The notes: generated by a model not told the origin, from the letters alone. A stretch of DNA of 64,000 nucleotides from Levilactobacillus fuyuanensis (GCF_003946395.1 NZ_RHNZ01000007.1:1-64000); one strand, 5' to 3'; shown: positions 34,667 to 42,652, counted from the stretch's first letter. A program made the numbers and translations.

Positions 34667-34708
34667 AAAAATAGTGAACCGTCAGCGATTGACGATCCAC
34701 TATTTTTT
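34667..34708 (+). terminator. Bidirectional terminator between yeiH and cadD
   Basis: AATAGTG pairs with CACTATT, with an inner GTCA/TGAC, and T7 follows on the plus strand. The minus-strand cadD gene ends at its edge. Confidence 0.88.
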
Positions 34709-35313
34709 TAAATCATTTTCACCAAATGCTGAATCGTTCCGCTATCCCACAGGATATACAGTCCAATCAATAGGTACACGGCAACCGTAATGTAGCGTCC
34801 CTGTTTCTCCAAAACTTCCGCCACTTTTGGGAGGCAGGCCAGTCGATACCCAATCTCCCAAAACAGGACGACCATCACCGCAAACGTCAGGAGAATCAGC
34901 GGAATTGAGGACGGTGCCACCGTGGTGAAAATTGGCACGTAAATCCCAATGTTATCGGCTCCACAGGTCGCCATCGTAATTAAGGCCACGTTCCAAATAA
35001 GGCTCTGTGGCTTCGCTACCTTGGCCGCAATCTCCCCGGTATCGTCGTCATCCCCTTTAATCCACAACTTAATTCCCAAATAAATCGGAATCAACCCAAG
35101 CAGGCCCAGTAACCACGGTGCTGGCACGAATCCCAGAAAAAAGGCCACAATCAGTGAGCTTCCGACCAATACGATTGTTCCCAAAAAGTCCCCAGCCAGC
35201 ACTAACCAGCGATCTTGGTGCTTTACGCGGCCGAAGATTACCATTAGAATAATTAAGTAGTCGAGTCCGGTGGAAATATACGCCGTGACTCCCGTTAGAA
35301 TCGTTTTTAACAT
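34708..35313 (-). CDS. cadD: CadD-family cadmium resistance transporter
   Basis: A 201-residue membrane protein of the CadD family, which confers cadmium resistance in staphylococci and lactobacilli. Visible features are helix 1 with STGLDYLIILM, the conserved MATCGADNIGIYVPIF segment (about residues 114-129) and five to six helices in all. An acidic GDDDDTGE loop lies near residue 90. The ATG follows GGGGATGACAAC. It is divergent from an ArsR repressor gene with overlapping palindromes between them, so metal induction through that repressor is likely. Confidence 0.92.
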   Translation of the reverse strand: MLKTILTGVTAYISTGLDYLIILMVIFGRVKHQDRWLVLAGDFLGTIVLVGSSLIVAFFLGFVPAPWLLGLLGLIPIYLGIKLWIKGDDDDTGEIAAKVAKPQSLIWNVALITMATCGADNIGIYVPIFTTVAPSSIPLILLTFAVMVVLFWEIGYRLACLPKVAEVLEKQGRYITVAVYLLIGLYILWDSGTIQHLVKMI

Positions 35314-35330
35314 GTTGTCATCCCCTATGC

Positions 35331-35352
35331 ATGTTATCTATAACATATGTTA
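35331..35352. promoter_or_regulatory. Overlapping palindromic operators between cadD and arsR
   Basis: ATGTTAT-CT-ATAACAT (35331-35346) overlaps TAACAT-ATGTTA (35341-35352). Both are perfect AT-rich inverted repeats in the 69-bp divergent promoter region, where an ArsR/SmtB dimer would bind. Confidence 0.75.
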
Positions 35353-35382
35353 CCATCTACATATGAAAGGAGCAACCCTTTT

Positions 35383-35721
35383 ATGCCGGATTCCGAGGAA
35401 AAAGTCACTTTGATTGAACCACGAATGGTCCAAGCCTCACAATTAATCTTTAAATTACTCAGTAACCCCACGCGCTTACAACTGCTCTATCTCCTGGAAC
35501 AGCAGGAACTCAACGTTAGTCAACTCAGCGAGCTATTGACGGTGGAACAATCAGTAATCTCCCACCAGCTGGCACTGTTAAAGAAGGAACAGTTGGTAGC
35601 CGTTCGCCGTGTAGGTAAACAAAATTTCTATCGCCTGGATGACCCGCACATTCTCGATATCGTTAATGAAACCTTGGCTCACGTGGACCATGTGTTGCGG
35701 GGGAAGACGCATGGACATTGA
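35383..35721 (+). CDS. ArsR/SmtB-family metal sensor (CzrA-type alpha-5 site)
   Basis: A 112-residue winged-helix repressor. The HTH is [20 protein letters not shown] (about residues 46-65). The C-terminal helix carries the alpha-5 metal-site spacing D-x-H-x10-H-x2-H, in [17 protein letters not shown], followed by a histidine-containing tail (HGH). That is the CzrA/SmtB zinc or cobalt site. The N-terminal cysteines of CadC-type sensors are absent. The start ATG (35383) follows GAAAGGAG. It should release the shared operators when Zn, Co or Cd rises and so allow cadD expression. Confidence 0.93.
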   Translation: MPDSEEKVTLIEPRMVQASQLIFKLLSNPTRLQLLYLLEQQELNVSQLSELLTVEQSVISHQLALLKKEQLVAVRRVGKQNFYRLDDPHILDIVNETLAHVDHVLRGKTHGH

Positions 35722-35890
35722 GGGACGCGGTAGACAAGTTGAAGATTTCTCTTTGACTGAGTCTGAAAATAACTTGGTAGATGACTTTCTGTCTAGTCAT
35801 GAAGCTTTAGCTGCTAAAACAGAGGTCGAAACTGACCAGCTTGAGACATTTGATTCCCTTGAGAAGCTTTGGGCGGACTTGAATGATTGA
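35711..35890 (+). CDS. Small acidic protein overlapping arsR, unknown
   Basis: A 59-residue, strongly acidic protein. Its ATG lies 11 nt before the end of the arsR-like gene and follows GGGGGAAG, so translation could be coupled. It is predicted helical, with no cysteines and no membrane segment. Acidic small proteins of this type are often antitoxins or anti-regulators, but no toxin adjoins it. A strong terminator follows, which supports it being the last gene of the arsR transcript. The reading as a gene rests on overlap, ribosome site and terminator only. Confidence 0.5.
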   Translation: MDIEGRGRQVEDFSLTESENNLVDDFLSSHEALAAKTEVETDQLETFDSLEKLWADLND

Positions 35891-35942
35891 AGACGGTTGA
35901 TTGGGTTTGCTTGATAAGTATTTTGGAATTTTCTTCAATAAT

Positions 35943-35992
35943 AAAACCGCAGATACCATTTGGATTTATCCAGACGGTATCTGCGGTTTTTG
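35943..35992 (+). terminator. Terminator of the arsR transcript
   Basis: AAAACCGCAGATACC pairs perfectly with GGTATCTGCGGTTTT and a T5 run follows. Confidence 0.92.
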
Positions 35993-36037
35993 TATTTAGT
36001 ATTGGGTTTAAGGACTGGTTTAGAGAGCTAGTCTGGC

Positions 36038-36187
36038 TCTCGCCTTGATGTTCGGAAACTTGCGGCTTCTGAAACGCGTTCAGTCGGGCAGGTCCCTCCG
36101 CTTAACCCCAATAAGCACCGACTCGGTTCCACCGAGTGGGCACTTATTGACGTTAATGCTCAGGACCTACCGCCCTTCTTCACGCTC
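36038..36187 (-). repeat. Element C, inverted single copy with long hairpin
   Basis: Nearly identical over about 150 bp to 30891-31039 but in the opposite orientation. The outer stem is GGCAGGTCC (36087-36095) with GGACCTACC (36163-36171). It starts right after the multicopper oxidase stop codon and may act as its 3' structure. Together with the copy at 30.9 kb it forms an inverted pair around about 5 kb. Confidence 0.85.
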
Positions 36188-37723
36188 TTACATCTTCATC
36201 CCCATCTTCTCATACGAACTCATCCCGGCGAGGTGGAGGTCTTTAACATCTATCCCCCGCTCCTTGGCTACCGCGTTCATTAAGGTATCCATGTCCATTA
36301 GCTTATAGGTTTGTGGATGGTCTGGGTCGTAGACTTCGATTTGCGCCATCATGCCGCCGTCCTCGTGTTCGATGATGTGGCAGTGGTACATGTAGACCCC
36401 GGTGTGTTCGAACCAGACCTTGATGCGGACCGTTTCGCCCGGGTTGACGCCAACTGTGTCCTTGAAGCCGTGTTCGTTGGGGTATGGTGCTTTACCATTC
36501 CGCGAGATCACTAGGAATTGTGTCCCGTGCATGTGGAATGGGTGGACCATGCCGCTGCCCATGTCGTTAGTGTTAGTCACGTCCCAGAGCTCGACGTTGC
36601 CAACCTTTTGCTTGGCATCGATCCGTTGCATTTCGAATTTCTTGCCGTCGATCATGACCTGCTCGTCCATCCCGGACATCACAACCTTGCGAATCGGCGT
36701 GTCCGGTGTGACTTCTGGGTCAGGAATATCGACGAGGTGGTCGGGTAACGTGGCTGTATCTGGCTTGAACGCGTGGATGCGGAACCGAACCAACGGAACA
36801 TCGTCAGAATACAACGTGACCGTTTCGCCCGGCTTGACCTTGCCGAAGTCCACAATGATTTCAGCCCGTTCCGCACAGGTTAACATCAGGTGGGTAAATG
36901 CAACGGGTTCTGGCATCACACCACCGTCCGAAGCCACTTGCGTGAATGGCAGGTCATTACTGAAGTGCAGCCGCCACTCGCGCCGGTTTGCCCCGTCCAA
37001 GATACGTAACCGCAACCGTTGCGTGGTGACATCGAAGTAAGGATTGATAGTCCCGTTGATCATCGCCGTAGGCCCTTGGACGCCATCTGGATCGTAATCG
37101 GCGTCGTAATCCCACTGGTTATCTTCGTGGAAGCGCCGGTCTTGCAAGACTAACGGAATGTCATCGACCCCGTAGTTTCTTGGAAATGGCAACTTGGCTT
37201 CTTGCTCATCGGTGACCAGTGCCAAACCGGCCAAGCCCTTCCAGACTTGTTCGGCCGTTGATGGGCACGGATGGGCATGCAACCACAACGTTGCAGCTGG
37301 TTGGTCGACTTTAAAATCAATGTGCCGCGTCTTGCCAGGATAGACTGGCGCGTGACACCCACCGTCCGTGTATGGCCCGGGAACGTTCAGTCCGTGCCAG
37401 TGGAAAGTAGTTAATTCAGGTAAATTATTTTTTAGATCAACATGCATCGTCTTGCCCTTAGCGAAGATGATGGTCTGACCGAGCAGACTCCCGTTGTACC
37501 CCCAGGTCTTGGTCTTCTTACCGGGCAACAGTTGTGTCTCCCCGGCTTGAGCCTCGACCGTGTAATAGGTATCCGTGGCGGTCTCCTTGTCAGGCTTTAA
37601 AAGTGGGGGAATCCGTAGCGGTTGTTGCGGCGTATCGGGTTCCTCCAACGGGACGTAACCCCCGTCATGCGTGTTAAAAGCCGGTTCATCAAAGAAATAA
37701 TCGGTGTGGATTGATTTTGTCAT
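36188..37723 (-). CDS. Multicopper oxidase (laccase-like, cytoplasmic)
   Basis: A 511-residue three-cupredoxin oxidase that couples substrate oxidation to reduction of O2 to water. All four copper-ligand segments are present: HWHG (type 2/3), HAHPC, HPFHMHG and HCHIIEHEDGGMM with the type 1 Cys, His and Met. There is no signal peptide, so it is cytoplasmic. Related enzymes of lactobacilli oxidise phenols and degrade biogenic amines. The methionine-containing C-terminus (MGMKM) recalls copper-handling relatives. The start follows GAGGAGCCTGAAAG. It is next to metal-resistance genes, but regulation is not visible. Confidence 0.95.
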   Translation of the reverse strand: MTKSIHTDYFFDEPAFNTHDGGYVPLEEPDTPQQPLRIPPLLKPDKETATDTYYTVEAQAGETQLLPGKKTKTWGYNGSLLGQTIIFAKGKTMHVDLKNNLPELTTFHWHGLNVPGPYTDGGCHAPVYPGKTRHIDFKVDQPAATLWLHAHPCPSTAEQVWKGLAGLALVTDEQEAKLPFPRNYGVDDIPLVLQDRRFHEDNQWDYDADYDPDGVQGPTAMINGTINPYFDVTTQRLRLRILDGANRREWRLHFSNDLPFTQVASDGGVMPEPVAFTHLMLTCAERAEIIVDFGKVKPGETVTLYSDDVPLVRFRIHAFKPDTATLPDHLVDIPDPEVTPDTPIRKVVMSGMDEQVMIDGKKFEMQRIDAKQKVGNVELWDVTNTNDMGSGMVHPFHMHGTQFLVISRNGKAPYPNEHGFKDTVGVNPGETVRIKVWFEHTGVYMYHCHIIEHEDGGMMAQIEVYDPDHPQTYKLMDMDTLMNAVAKERGIDVKDLHLAGMSSYEKMGMKM

Positions 37724-37840
37724 CTTTCAGGCTCCTCTTCGATTTGATTTGGCAACACTGTACAAATCTATGATAACGCATTCACCCCTTTTGGGGAAAT
37801 GAACGCCCCATTGCCGCACACGCATAGAAACTTCCCCAAA

Positions 37841-37869
37841 ATTAAAAGGCCACCCGCAGGCAACCTTTG
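37841..37869 (-). terminator. Probable terminator of the P-type ATPase gene
   Basis: The minus strand reads AAAGG-TTGCC paired loosely with GGTGG-CCTTT, then TTAATTTTG. The stem is imperfect. Confidence 0.55.
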
Positions 37870-37896
37870 TAAAAACTAAATTTAAAGTCAGTAACG

Positions 37897-39693
37897 CTAA
37901 CGATCTGTCCGTGCCCGGAGCGCATAGAGGATAGTGACCGTGTCCACAACTTCCTGGAAGACGGCCCCAATGATGGCTGGAATCACCCCGAAGCTGGCAA
38001 TCAACATCAAGCCGGTACAGATGAAAATTCCGATCAGCACGGCCTGTTTGGCCACGCGCATGGTATCGTGGGCAATCTGGCGTGCCGTGCTGACCCGGGT
38101 CAGATCATCCTTCAAGACCACTGCATCCGCCGATTCACTAGCCGCCGTGGCACCGTGCGCCCCCATGGCAATCCCGACATCCGCGGTCGCCAGTGAGGGT
38201 GCATCATTGATGCCATCCCCCACCATGGCCACTGGCCGCTGTTCGGCAGGTAGATCCGCCAGAACTTTAATCTTATCAGCGGGCAAACAGTCCGCATGAA
38301 CCTGGTCGATGCCGACCTCGCCGGCAATCGTTTCAGCGATTGGCCGGCGGTCCCCCGAGATCATCAGGAGGTGTTCCGCCCCAGCCGTCCGTAGCGCCGC
38401 CATCGTTTGACTGGCTTCCGGCCGCACGCGGTCATTGAAGCTGACGTACCCTTGGTAGATGCCGGCGATTGAGACGTAAACTGCCGTTTGGTCGGATCTT
38501 TCCACGGTATCGTCCGTCACGAAACGACTCTTACCGACGCGAACCTCCTGGCCGTCCACTATCGCTGCTACCCCCTGGGCTGTGGTCTCGTTAACCTCGG
38601 TCGCGGGTAGCAACTCTTCTGTCGTGGCTGCAACCAGCGATTGGGCTAGTACGTGGCCCGAGTGTTGTTCGGTACTGGCTGCCAACTGGAGCAGTTTCTC
38701 CGCGGGCAGCGCCGTAACGGGAACGACTCGATCCACGACCAGTCGGCCCTGGGTAATCGTGCCGGTTTTATCAAACGCAAACGTCTTGACCTGTGCCAGC
38801 TTCTCCAGCGTCGTCCCCGTCTTGACGATGATCCCATTTCGACTGGCCCGGCTCATCCCCGAAATCAGGGCAATCGGTGCCGCCAGGATCAACGGACAGG
38901 GTGACGCGACGACCAGCACTTCCGCTAACCTGACGGGATCGCCGGAGAAGAACCAAGCTAGCCCAGCGATGACGTAGGCCAACAGGGTAAATGGCACCGC
39001 GTACCGGTCGGCCATCCGGACAAACTTCGCGGGTTGCGCCTCGGCCTGTTGGACCAGGCGAACAATGTTCTGGTACTGACTGTTGTCAGCAGTCTGGTCG
39101 GCTTGTAGATAGACCGACGCCTCACCGTTGATGCTTCCAGACATGACGGTATCACCGGCCTGTTTTTCAATTGGTCGTGCTTCACCAGTCAATGAAGCTT
39201 CGTTGACCGTGGTAGGGCCGGTCGTTAACGTCCCATCGACGGGCATGACTTCACCAGGCTTGACCAGCAGCTTATCCCCAACTTCAACCAGACTCACGGC
39301 GATATCGGTCAACTGCTCACCATTGGCTCGGTGCGCGGTCTGTGGTGAATTGTTTAACAGCTCTTGTAGCTCACTGTTGGCGCGACTGGCCGCAAAGTCT
39401 TCCAGCGCATCGCCCCCGGTCAGCATCAGCAAGACGATCAATGCCGCCCAATACTCACCCACTGCCAGCGTGGCCAGCACGGCCGTAATAGCCAACAGGT
39501 CCACGCCGAACTTTCCCGAACGCAATGTCCGCACCATTTCAACGAACATAATGATGGCAAGCAGGAGGCCCAGCCCGGTAACCAGAATCTGCGCCCACAT
39601 TGCCTGATGATTAACAAATTGAAGCCAGAGTGCGATGACTCCTAAGATGATGACGAACCAGAATTGGCGATATTGCCGTAATTGTTGCATCAT
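37897..39693 (-). CDS. P1B-type heavy-metal-exporting ATPase
   Basis: A 598-residue metal-transporting P-type ATPase. The actuator TGEA, phosphorylation motif DKTGT and hinge GDGINDAPSLATADVG are all intact. The helix 6 metal motif reads SPC (VVASPCPLILAAP), not the CPC of typical Cu or Zn/Cd pumps. There is no N-terminal metal-binding domain; helices start right after the first 10 residues. SPC is the hallmark of the P1B-4 (Co/Fe-type) branch, but the C-terminal HEGxT motif of that branch is replaced by FQEVVD. The metal is therefore uncertain. The start is at 39693 after AGGGGAGGGACC. Confidence 0.92.
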   Translation of the reverse strand: MMQQLRQYRQFWFVIILGVIALWLQFVNHQAMWAQILVTGLGLLLAIIMFVEMVRTLRSGKFGVDLLAITAVLATLAVGEYWAALIVLLMLTGGDALEDFAASRANSELQELLNNSPQTAHRANGEQLTDIAVSLVEVGDKLLVKPGEVMPVDGTLTTGPTTVNEASLTGEARPIEKQAGDTVMSGSINGEASVYLQADQTADNSQYQNIVRLVQQAEAQPAKFVRMADRYAVPFTLLAYVIAGLAWFFSGDPVRLAEVLVVASPCPLILAAPIALISGMSRASRNGIIVKTGTTLEKLAQVKTFAFDKTGTITQGRLVVDRVVPVTALPAEKLLQLAASTEQHSGHVLAQSLVAATTEELLPATEVNETTAQGVAAIVDGQEVRVGKSRFVTDDTVERSDQTAVYVSIAGIYQGYVSFNDRVRPEASQTMAALRTAGAEHLLMISGDRRPIAETIAGEVGIDQVHADCLPADKIKVLADLPAEQRPVAMVGDGINDAPSLATADVGIAMGAHGATAASESADAVVLKDDLTRVSTARQIAHDTMRVAKQAVLIGIFICTGLMLIASFGVIPAIIGAVFQEVVDTVTILYALRARTDR

Positions 39694-39777
39694 GGTCCCT
39701 CCCCTTAAATCGTAATTGTTACCTCGAGTATACCAAAGCTTGTGACTTTTACCACATACGGACTGAAATTTGACCAA

Positions 39778-39810
39778 ACAAAGAGAGCCCGACCACGGCC
39801 GGACTCTCTA
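39778..39810 (-). terminator. Terminator for the LPXTG adhesin gene
   Basis: The minus strand reads AGAGAGTCC paired with GGGCTCTCT, with TTTGTTTGG after it. It lies beyond SIR copy 9. Confidence 0.75.
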
Positions 39811-39893
39811 ATGAATCAGCTATAAAAATAAATCTTAACATCGGTCAAAGCAAAAACGGAACTCACTAAATACTCATAAGTAAAAGATAGTTC

Positions 39894-40089
39894 AGCCGGA
39901 GGAGGCCAGAAATGTAGCCAGCTGTGACGACGGTGTTAGTCCGGGCGATTGGTTCTCCCCGGTCTTACACCGTGGGACGCGTTTGGAAACTCACTGATTT
40001 GTGGTGAGGTTTCAAACCGAGCTGGAAGCCCGTTCTTCGGCTGAAGGCGTTCCCCATAGCAGGCGAAGTTTCTGGCAACCGCAGGCGAC
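39894..40089 (+). repeat. SIR structured repeat, copy 9
   Basis: Outer stem CCAGAAA (39906-39912) with TTTCTGG (40069-40075). Hairpin 1 is ACGGTGT/ACACCGT with CCGGG/CCCGG. Hairpin 2 is CTCAC/GTGAG where others have CTCGC/GCGAG. The hairpin 3 loop is AGCCCGTTCTTCGGCT. It ends with a T7 run at 40091-40097 and lies just after the LPXTG adhesin stop codon, antisense to that gene. Confidence 0.87.
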
Positions 40090-40108
40090 ATTTTTTTACA
40101 CTGAGTAA

Positions 40109-41443
40109 TTAGAAGTGACGGCGAACAATCACGCCTGCACCTAACGTAGTCAGTACCAGAACGCCACCGAGCACGCCGGATAAGTTTCCTTGATCATCGG
40201 TCTGAGGTAACTTCGTGTTTGTGGTCTTCGTGGTGCCAGGATTTTCGGTTGCGGTTGCTTTAGCAACAGCAGCCCGCGCAGCCGCAGCTTTAGCGGCAGC
40301 GGCTTTGGCAGCTCGCTTCTTAGCAGCCTTTTTGGCAGCTTCCTTCTTAGCGGCTTGCTCGTTTTCTTTCTCTTCGCGTTCAGCTTCTTCTTCATCGGTT
40401 TCCGTGCCACCATCGGTATCGGTCGTCCCAGTACCGGTGTCGACATCAGGATCGACGCCAGGTTCTTCAGTCTCGTGGGTGTCACCACCACCGGAACCAC
40501 TGTTCCCATTAGAAGATGAAACTTTCCCATTTGCTTCTTCGGAATTCTTACCCCCTGAGGTGCCCCCACCCCAAGTCATGACAGCGTTGTTTCTAAATTT
40601 ATACCCAGAATCAATCAACGATGGGTCGGTTACCTTAGTGTAGTAATCGATAACCACCAGATTGCTGACGGTGTCGTTAAAGGATAGGTCAAATCCATCT
40701 TTGTTGTATGTAACGTTGTAGTCGGTTCCTTCAGTCATTGCTGGCTTTTCACGCTTATAGGTCGTGGTGTTTTCCCAGTACCCATTACTTACGGTCATGC
40801 CATGAATCAATTCCTGATTAGCACCGATTGTATCGGTAATGTCCAAGTTTTTCAGCTCAATTTCACGCCGATCGACTAAGATCGTCCATTTGATTGTGCC
40901 ATCATCCTGTAGCGTCCCCTTCTTAGAAAGATTGGCGTCGTTTTCAACAATGTTGATTTGAGAAGTGCTACTGCCATTGTTTTCGAGTGGGAAAACAACA
41001 TCCTTCTCGCCAGAATCTTCGTAGCGGTACTTAGTCATCATGTTCAAGGTCAACTTGCTGTTGGTTTTACCCTCCAACGCATCGTTCATAGTGATGACGA
41101 CGCCCTTGTCGGATATGACAGCCTCACCGATCACTGTACCATCGTCATCGAACACTTTGAAAGTATCACCGGGAGTCTTCCCCTTCAAGTTCTCCGGAAA
41201 ATCAAGCGTGATGGTATCGCCACTCTTAAGCGGCATGTCACCAAAGTCCAAATTGTATTGCACATCAATCGTATCTGCATGCTTGAAATCCGGTCCGTTA
41301 GTGACACTGGCTGAGGTGGTAAAGTCTGCACCATTATGGTTGGTTGCAGCTTTGGCCGGTGTCGCCACTTGGCTGACAACTAATAAGAACACTAAACTAA
41401 AGAATCCAATCAGCAATCGCCAAGATTTACTATTTATCTTCAA
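40109..41443 (-). CDS. LPXTG-anchored adhesin with SDR-type adhesive domains
   Basis: A 444-residue cell-wall protein. It has an N-terminal signal peptide (about residues 1-33, ending AKAA) and an adhesion module of about 270 residues. That module resembles the bacterial SDR/collagen-binding fold, with YNLDFGDMPLKSGDTITLDF near its start. An acidic Gly/Asp/Thr stalk and an Ala/Lys-rich helical stalk (EAAKKAAKKRAAKAAAAKA) follow. The sortase motif LPQTD leads to a hydrophobic helix and the RRHF tail. LPQTD instead of LPxTG is seen in several lactobacilli. It starts with TTG after GGGAGGAGATATTT. Confidence 0.88.
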   Translation of the reverse strand: MKINSKSWRLLIGFFSLVFLLVVSQVATPAKAATNHNGADFTTSASVTNGPDFKHADTIDVQYNLDFGDMPLKSGDTITLDFPENLKGKTPGDTFKVFDDDGTVIGEAVISDKGVVITMNDALEGKTNSKLTLNMMTKYRYEDSGEKDVVFPLENNGSSTSQINIVENDANLSKKGTLQDDGTIKWTILVDRREIELKNLDITDTIGANQELIHGMTVSNGYWENTTTYKREKPAMTEGTDYNVTYNKDGFDLSFNDTVSNLVVIDYYTKVTDPSLIDSGYKFRNNAVMTWGGGTSGGKNSEEANGKVSSSNGNSGSGGGDTHETEEPGVDPDVDTGTGTTDTDGGTETDEEEAEREEKENEQAAKKEAAKKAAKKRAAKAAAAKAAAARAAVAKATATENPGTTKTTNTKLPQTDDQGNLSGVLGGVLVLTTLGAGVIVRRHF

Positions 41444-41642
41444 AAATATCTCCTCCCGAAACTTTTAGATAACCAAAGTATACGCGCCCGTGCAACCGCT
41501 TGGCAATAGCTGCGGGACAGGTTACCCAAATTGAGGGGAGAACTTCCTGGTCTTTGGAAAATCGTCAATGATAGTGCCGCCGAATCCGGTCATCTGAGCC
41601 TTCTCTATTTCCTCTCTGCTGTGACCGCCAACTCAAAATGCC

Positions 41643-41682
41643 ATAAAAAAGGGCCACCAGTCTCATCGACTCGTAGCCTACC
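41643..41682 (-). terminator. Terminator of the HesB/IscA-like gene
   Basis: The minus strand has an AGTC/GACT core extended by GGC/GCC pairs and followed by a T6 run. The stem contains internal mismatches. Confidence 0.65.
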
Positions 41683-41687
41683 AACGC

Positions 41688-42092
41688 CTAGCAGATGCGC
41701 GTGCCCAGCGTTTGCATTTCTTTCTTTAAATCTAATTTTGATTTCTCTTCAGCCGTGTAGGTAATTAACCCAACCGCGCTGTCCAAGATGCCACTGTCGT
41801 CACGCAATGAAAGTTGGTTGAAGACGCGGTCTAAGATCAAGCCGTTACTCAAATACAATTCGGTATCGGCGTTCGTCTTCAACGTCCAACCTGCGTTGTT
41901 GGCTACCGTAATGGGATAATCGGGATCGTCAGTCGTCAGGGCAACCAGTTGAAACTTATCGCCGATAGCACAGGTTCCTCCCACCGTTGAGTATCGGTTG
42001 GAGCCGTCATCCGTGGTCAGCAGCACGGTGCTTCCCAGTTGAACGTTCTCGGCTAGGTATGCTTTCGCTGCGTCTTTAATCGTGATTTCCAT
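41688..42092 (-). CDS. HesB/IscA-like (Fe-S biosynthesis-type) domain protein
   Basis: A 134-residue soluble protein resembling the iron-sulfur cluster biosynthesis (HesB-like) family common in lactobacilli. The N-terminus MEITIKDAAKAYL and the beta-rich core with DDGSNRYSTVGGTCAIGDKF fit. Only one cysteine lies in the core (GGTCAIG) and one at the very end (RIC), so the classical three-cysteine cluster site of IscA is not complete. A scaffold function is therefore doubtful. The start follows AAAGAGGG. No other Fe-S assembly gene is nearby. Confidence 0.65.
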   Translation of the reverse strand: MEITIKDAAKAYLAENVQLGSTVLLTTDDGSNRYSTVGGTCAIGDKFQLVALTTDDPDYPITVANNAGWTLKTNADTELYLSNGLILDRVFNQLSLRDDSGILDSAVGLITYTAEEKSKLDLKKEMQTLGTRIC

Positions 42093-42244
42093 GATTATTT
42101 CCCTCTTTCTTGCGAACCATCATCCAATCAATTGTGCACAATTAACTATAACTTGATTTGGTTAATTTGTAAATCAATTCGACTTAGGTTGGCTTTGATG
42201 ACCCCACTGCATGAGTCGTTATATGACTAGCAAGAATTCCCGCA

Positions 42245-42423
42245 CTACGGCTGCCAGAGGTTCCGCCTGCTGTGGGGACGCTCCAGCCTGGGAACCGGGC
42301 TTCCGACTCAACTTGAAGCCACGAAAACCACGGGTCTTCAAGATTGCCCGTGCTGTAAACTGGCAAATGCACCAGTTAACACCACCTCCACGGCTGGCTC
42401 CACCTCTGGCCTCCTTCGGCTAA
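42245..42423 (-). repeat. SIR structured repeat, copy 10
   Basis: Outer stem CCAGAGGT (42254-42261) with ACCTCTGG (42402-42409). On the minus strand hairpin 1 is TTAACTGG/CCAGTTTA, hairpin 2 is CTTGAAG/CTTCAAG, and hairpin 3 is AGCCCG...AGGCT followed by GCGTCCCCACAGC. It is closest to copy 1. Confidence 0.87.
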
Positions 42424-42527
42424 ACTTGATCATTCCAATTTAAATGTTTCCCACTGGAACCTACCAACCTAAACCCTAGACAGATAATCACATATTCTGT
42501 CCCTAAGCCCCCCCTGTTTCATTAATA

Positions 42528-42553
42528 GGCGGAATCCCTGACAGCCGAAGGCG
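42528..42553 (+). repeat. SIR fragment (3' end only)
   Basis: GGCGGAATCCCTGACAGCC (42528-42546) followed by GAAGGCG matches the 3' end of full SIR copies with two differences. No 5' half is present, so this is a decayed or truncated copy. Confidence 0.75.
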
Positions 42554-42581
42554 CTATTCATCCTCAAGCGTCTAGCGACAC

Positions 42582-42640
42582 ACGAAAGCCAGATGAAAAG
42601 CCCACCACTCACCCGTGATGTGCCTGTCATCTGGCTCTTT
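42582..42640 (-). terminator. Terminator of the BceAB-GntR operon
   Basis: AGCCAGATGA and TCATCTGGCT form a perfect 10-bp stem, flanked by AAAG/CTTT, around a 30-nt loop with its own partial pairing. The T tail is weak. Confidence 0.65.
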
Positions 42641-42652
42641 CAGCAAATTAGA

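Noticed and set aside
40215-40643. A long alanine/serine-rich frame opposite the LPXTG adhesin gene.
   Set aside because: It is the antisense image of the Ala/Lys and Asp/Thr stalk repeats and has no ribosome site.
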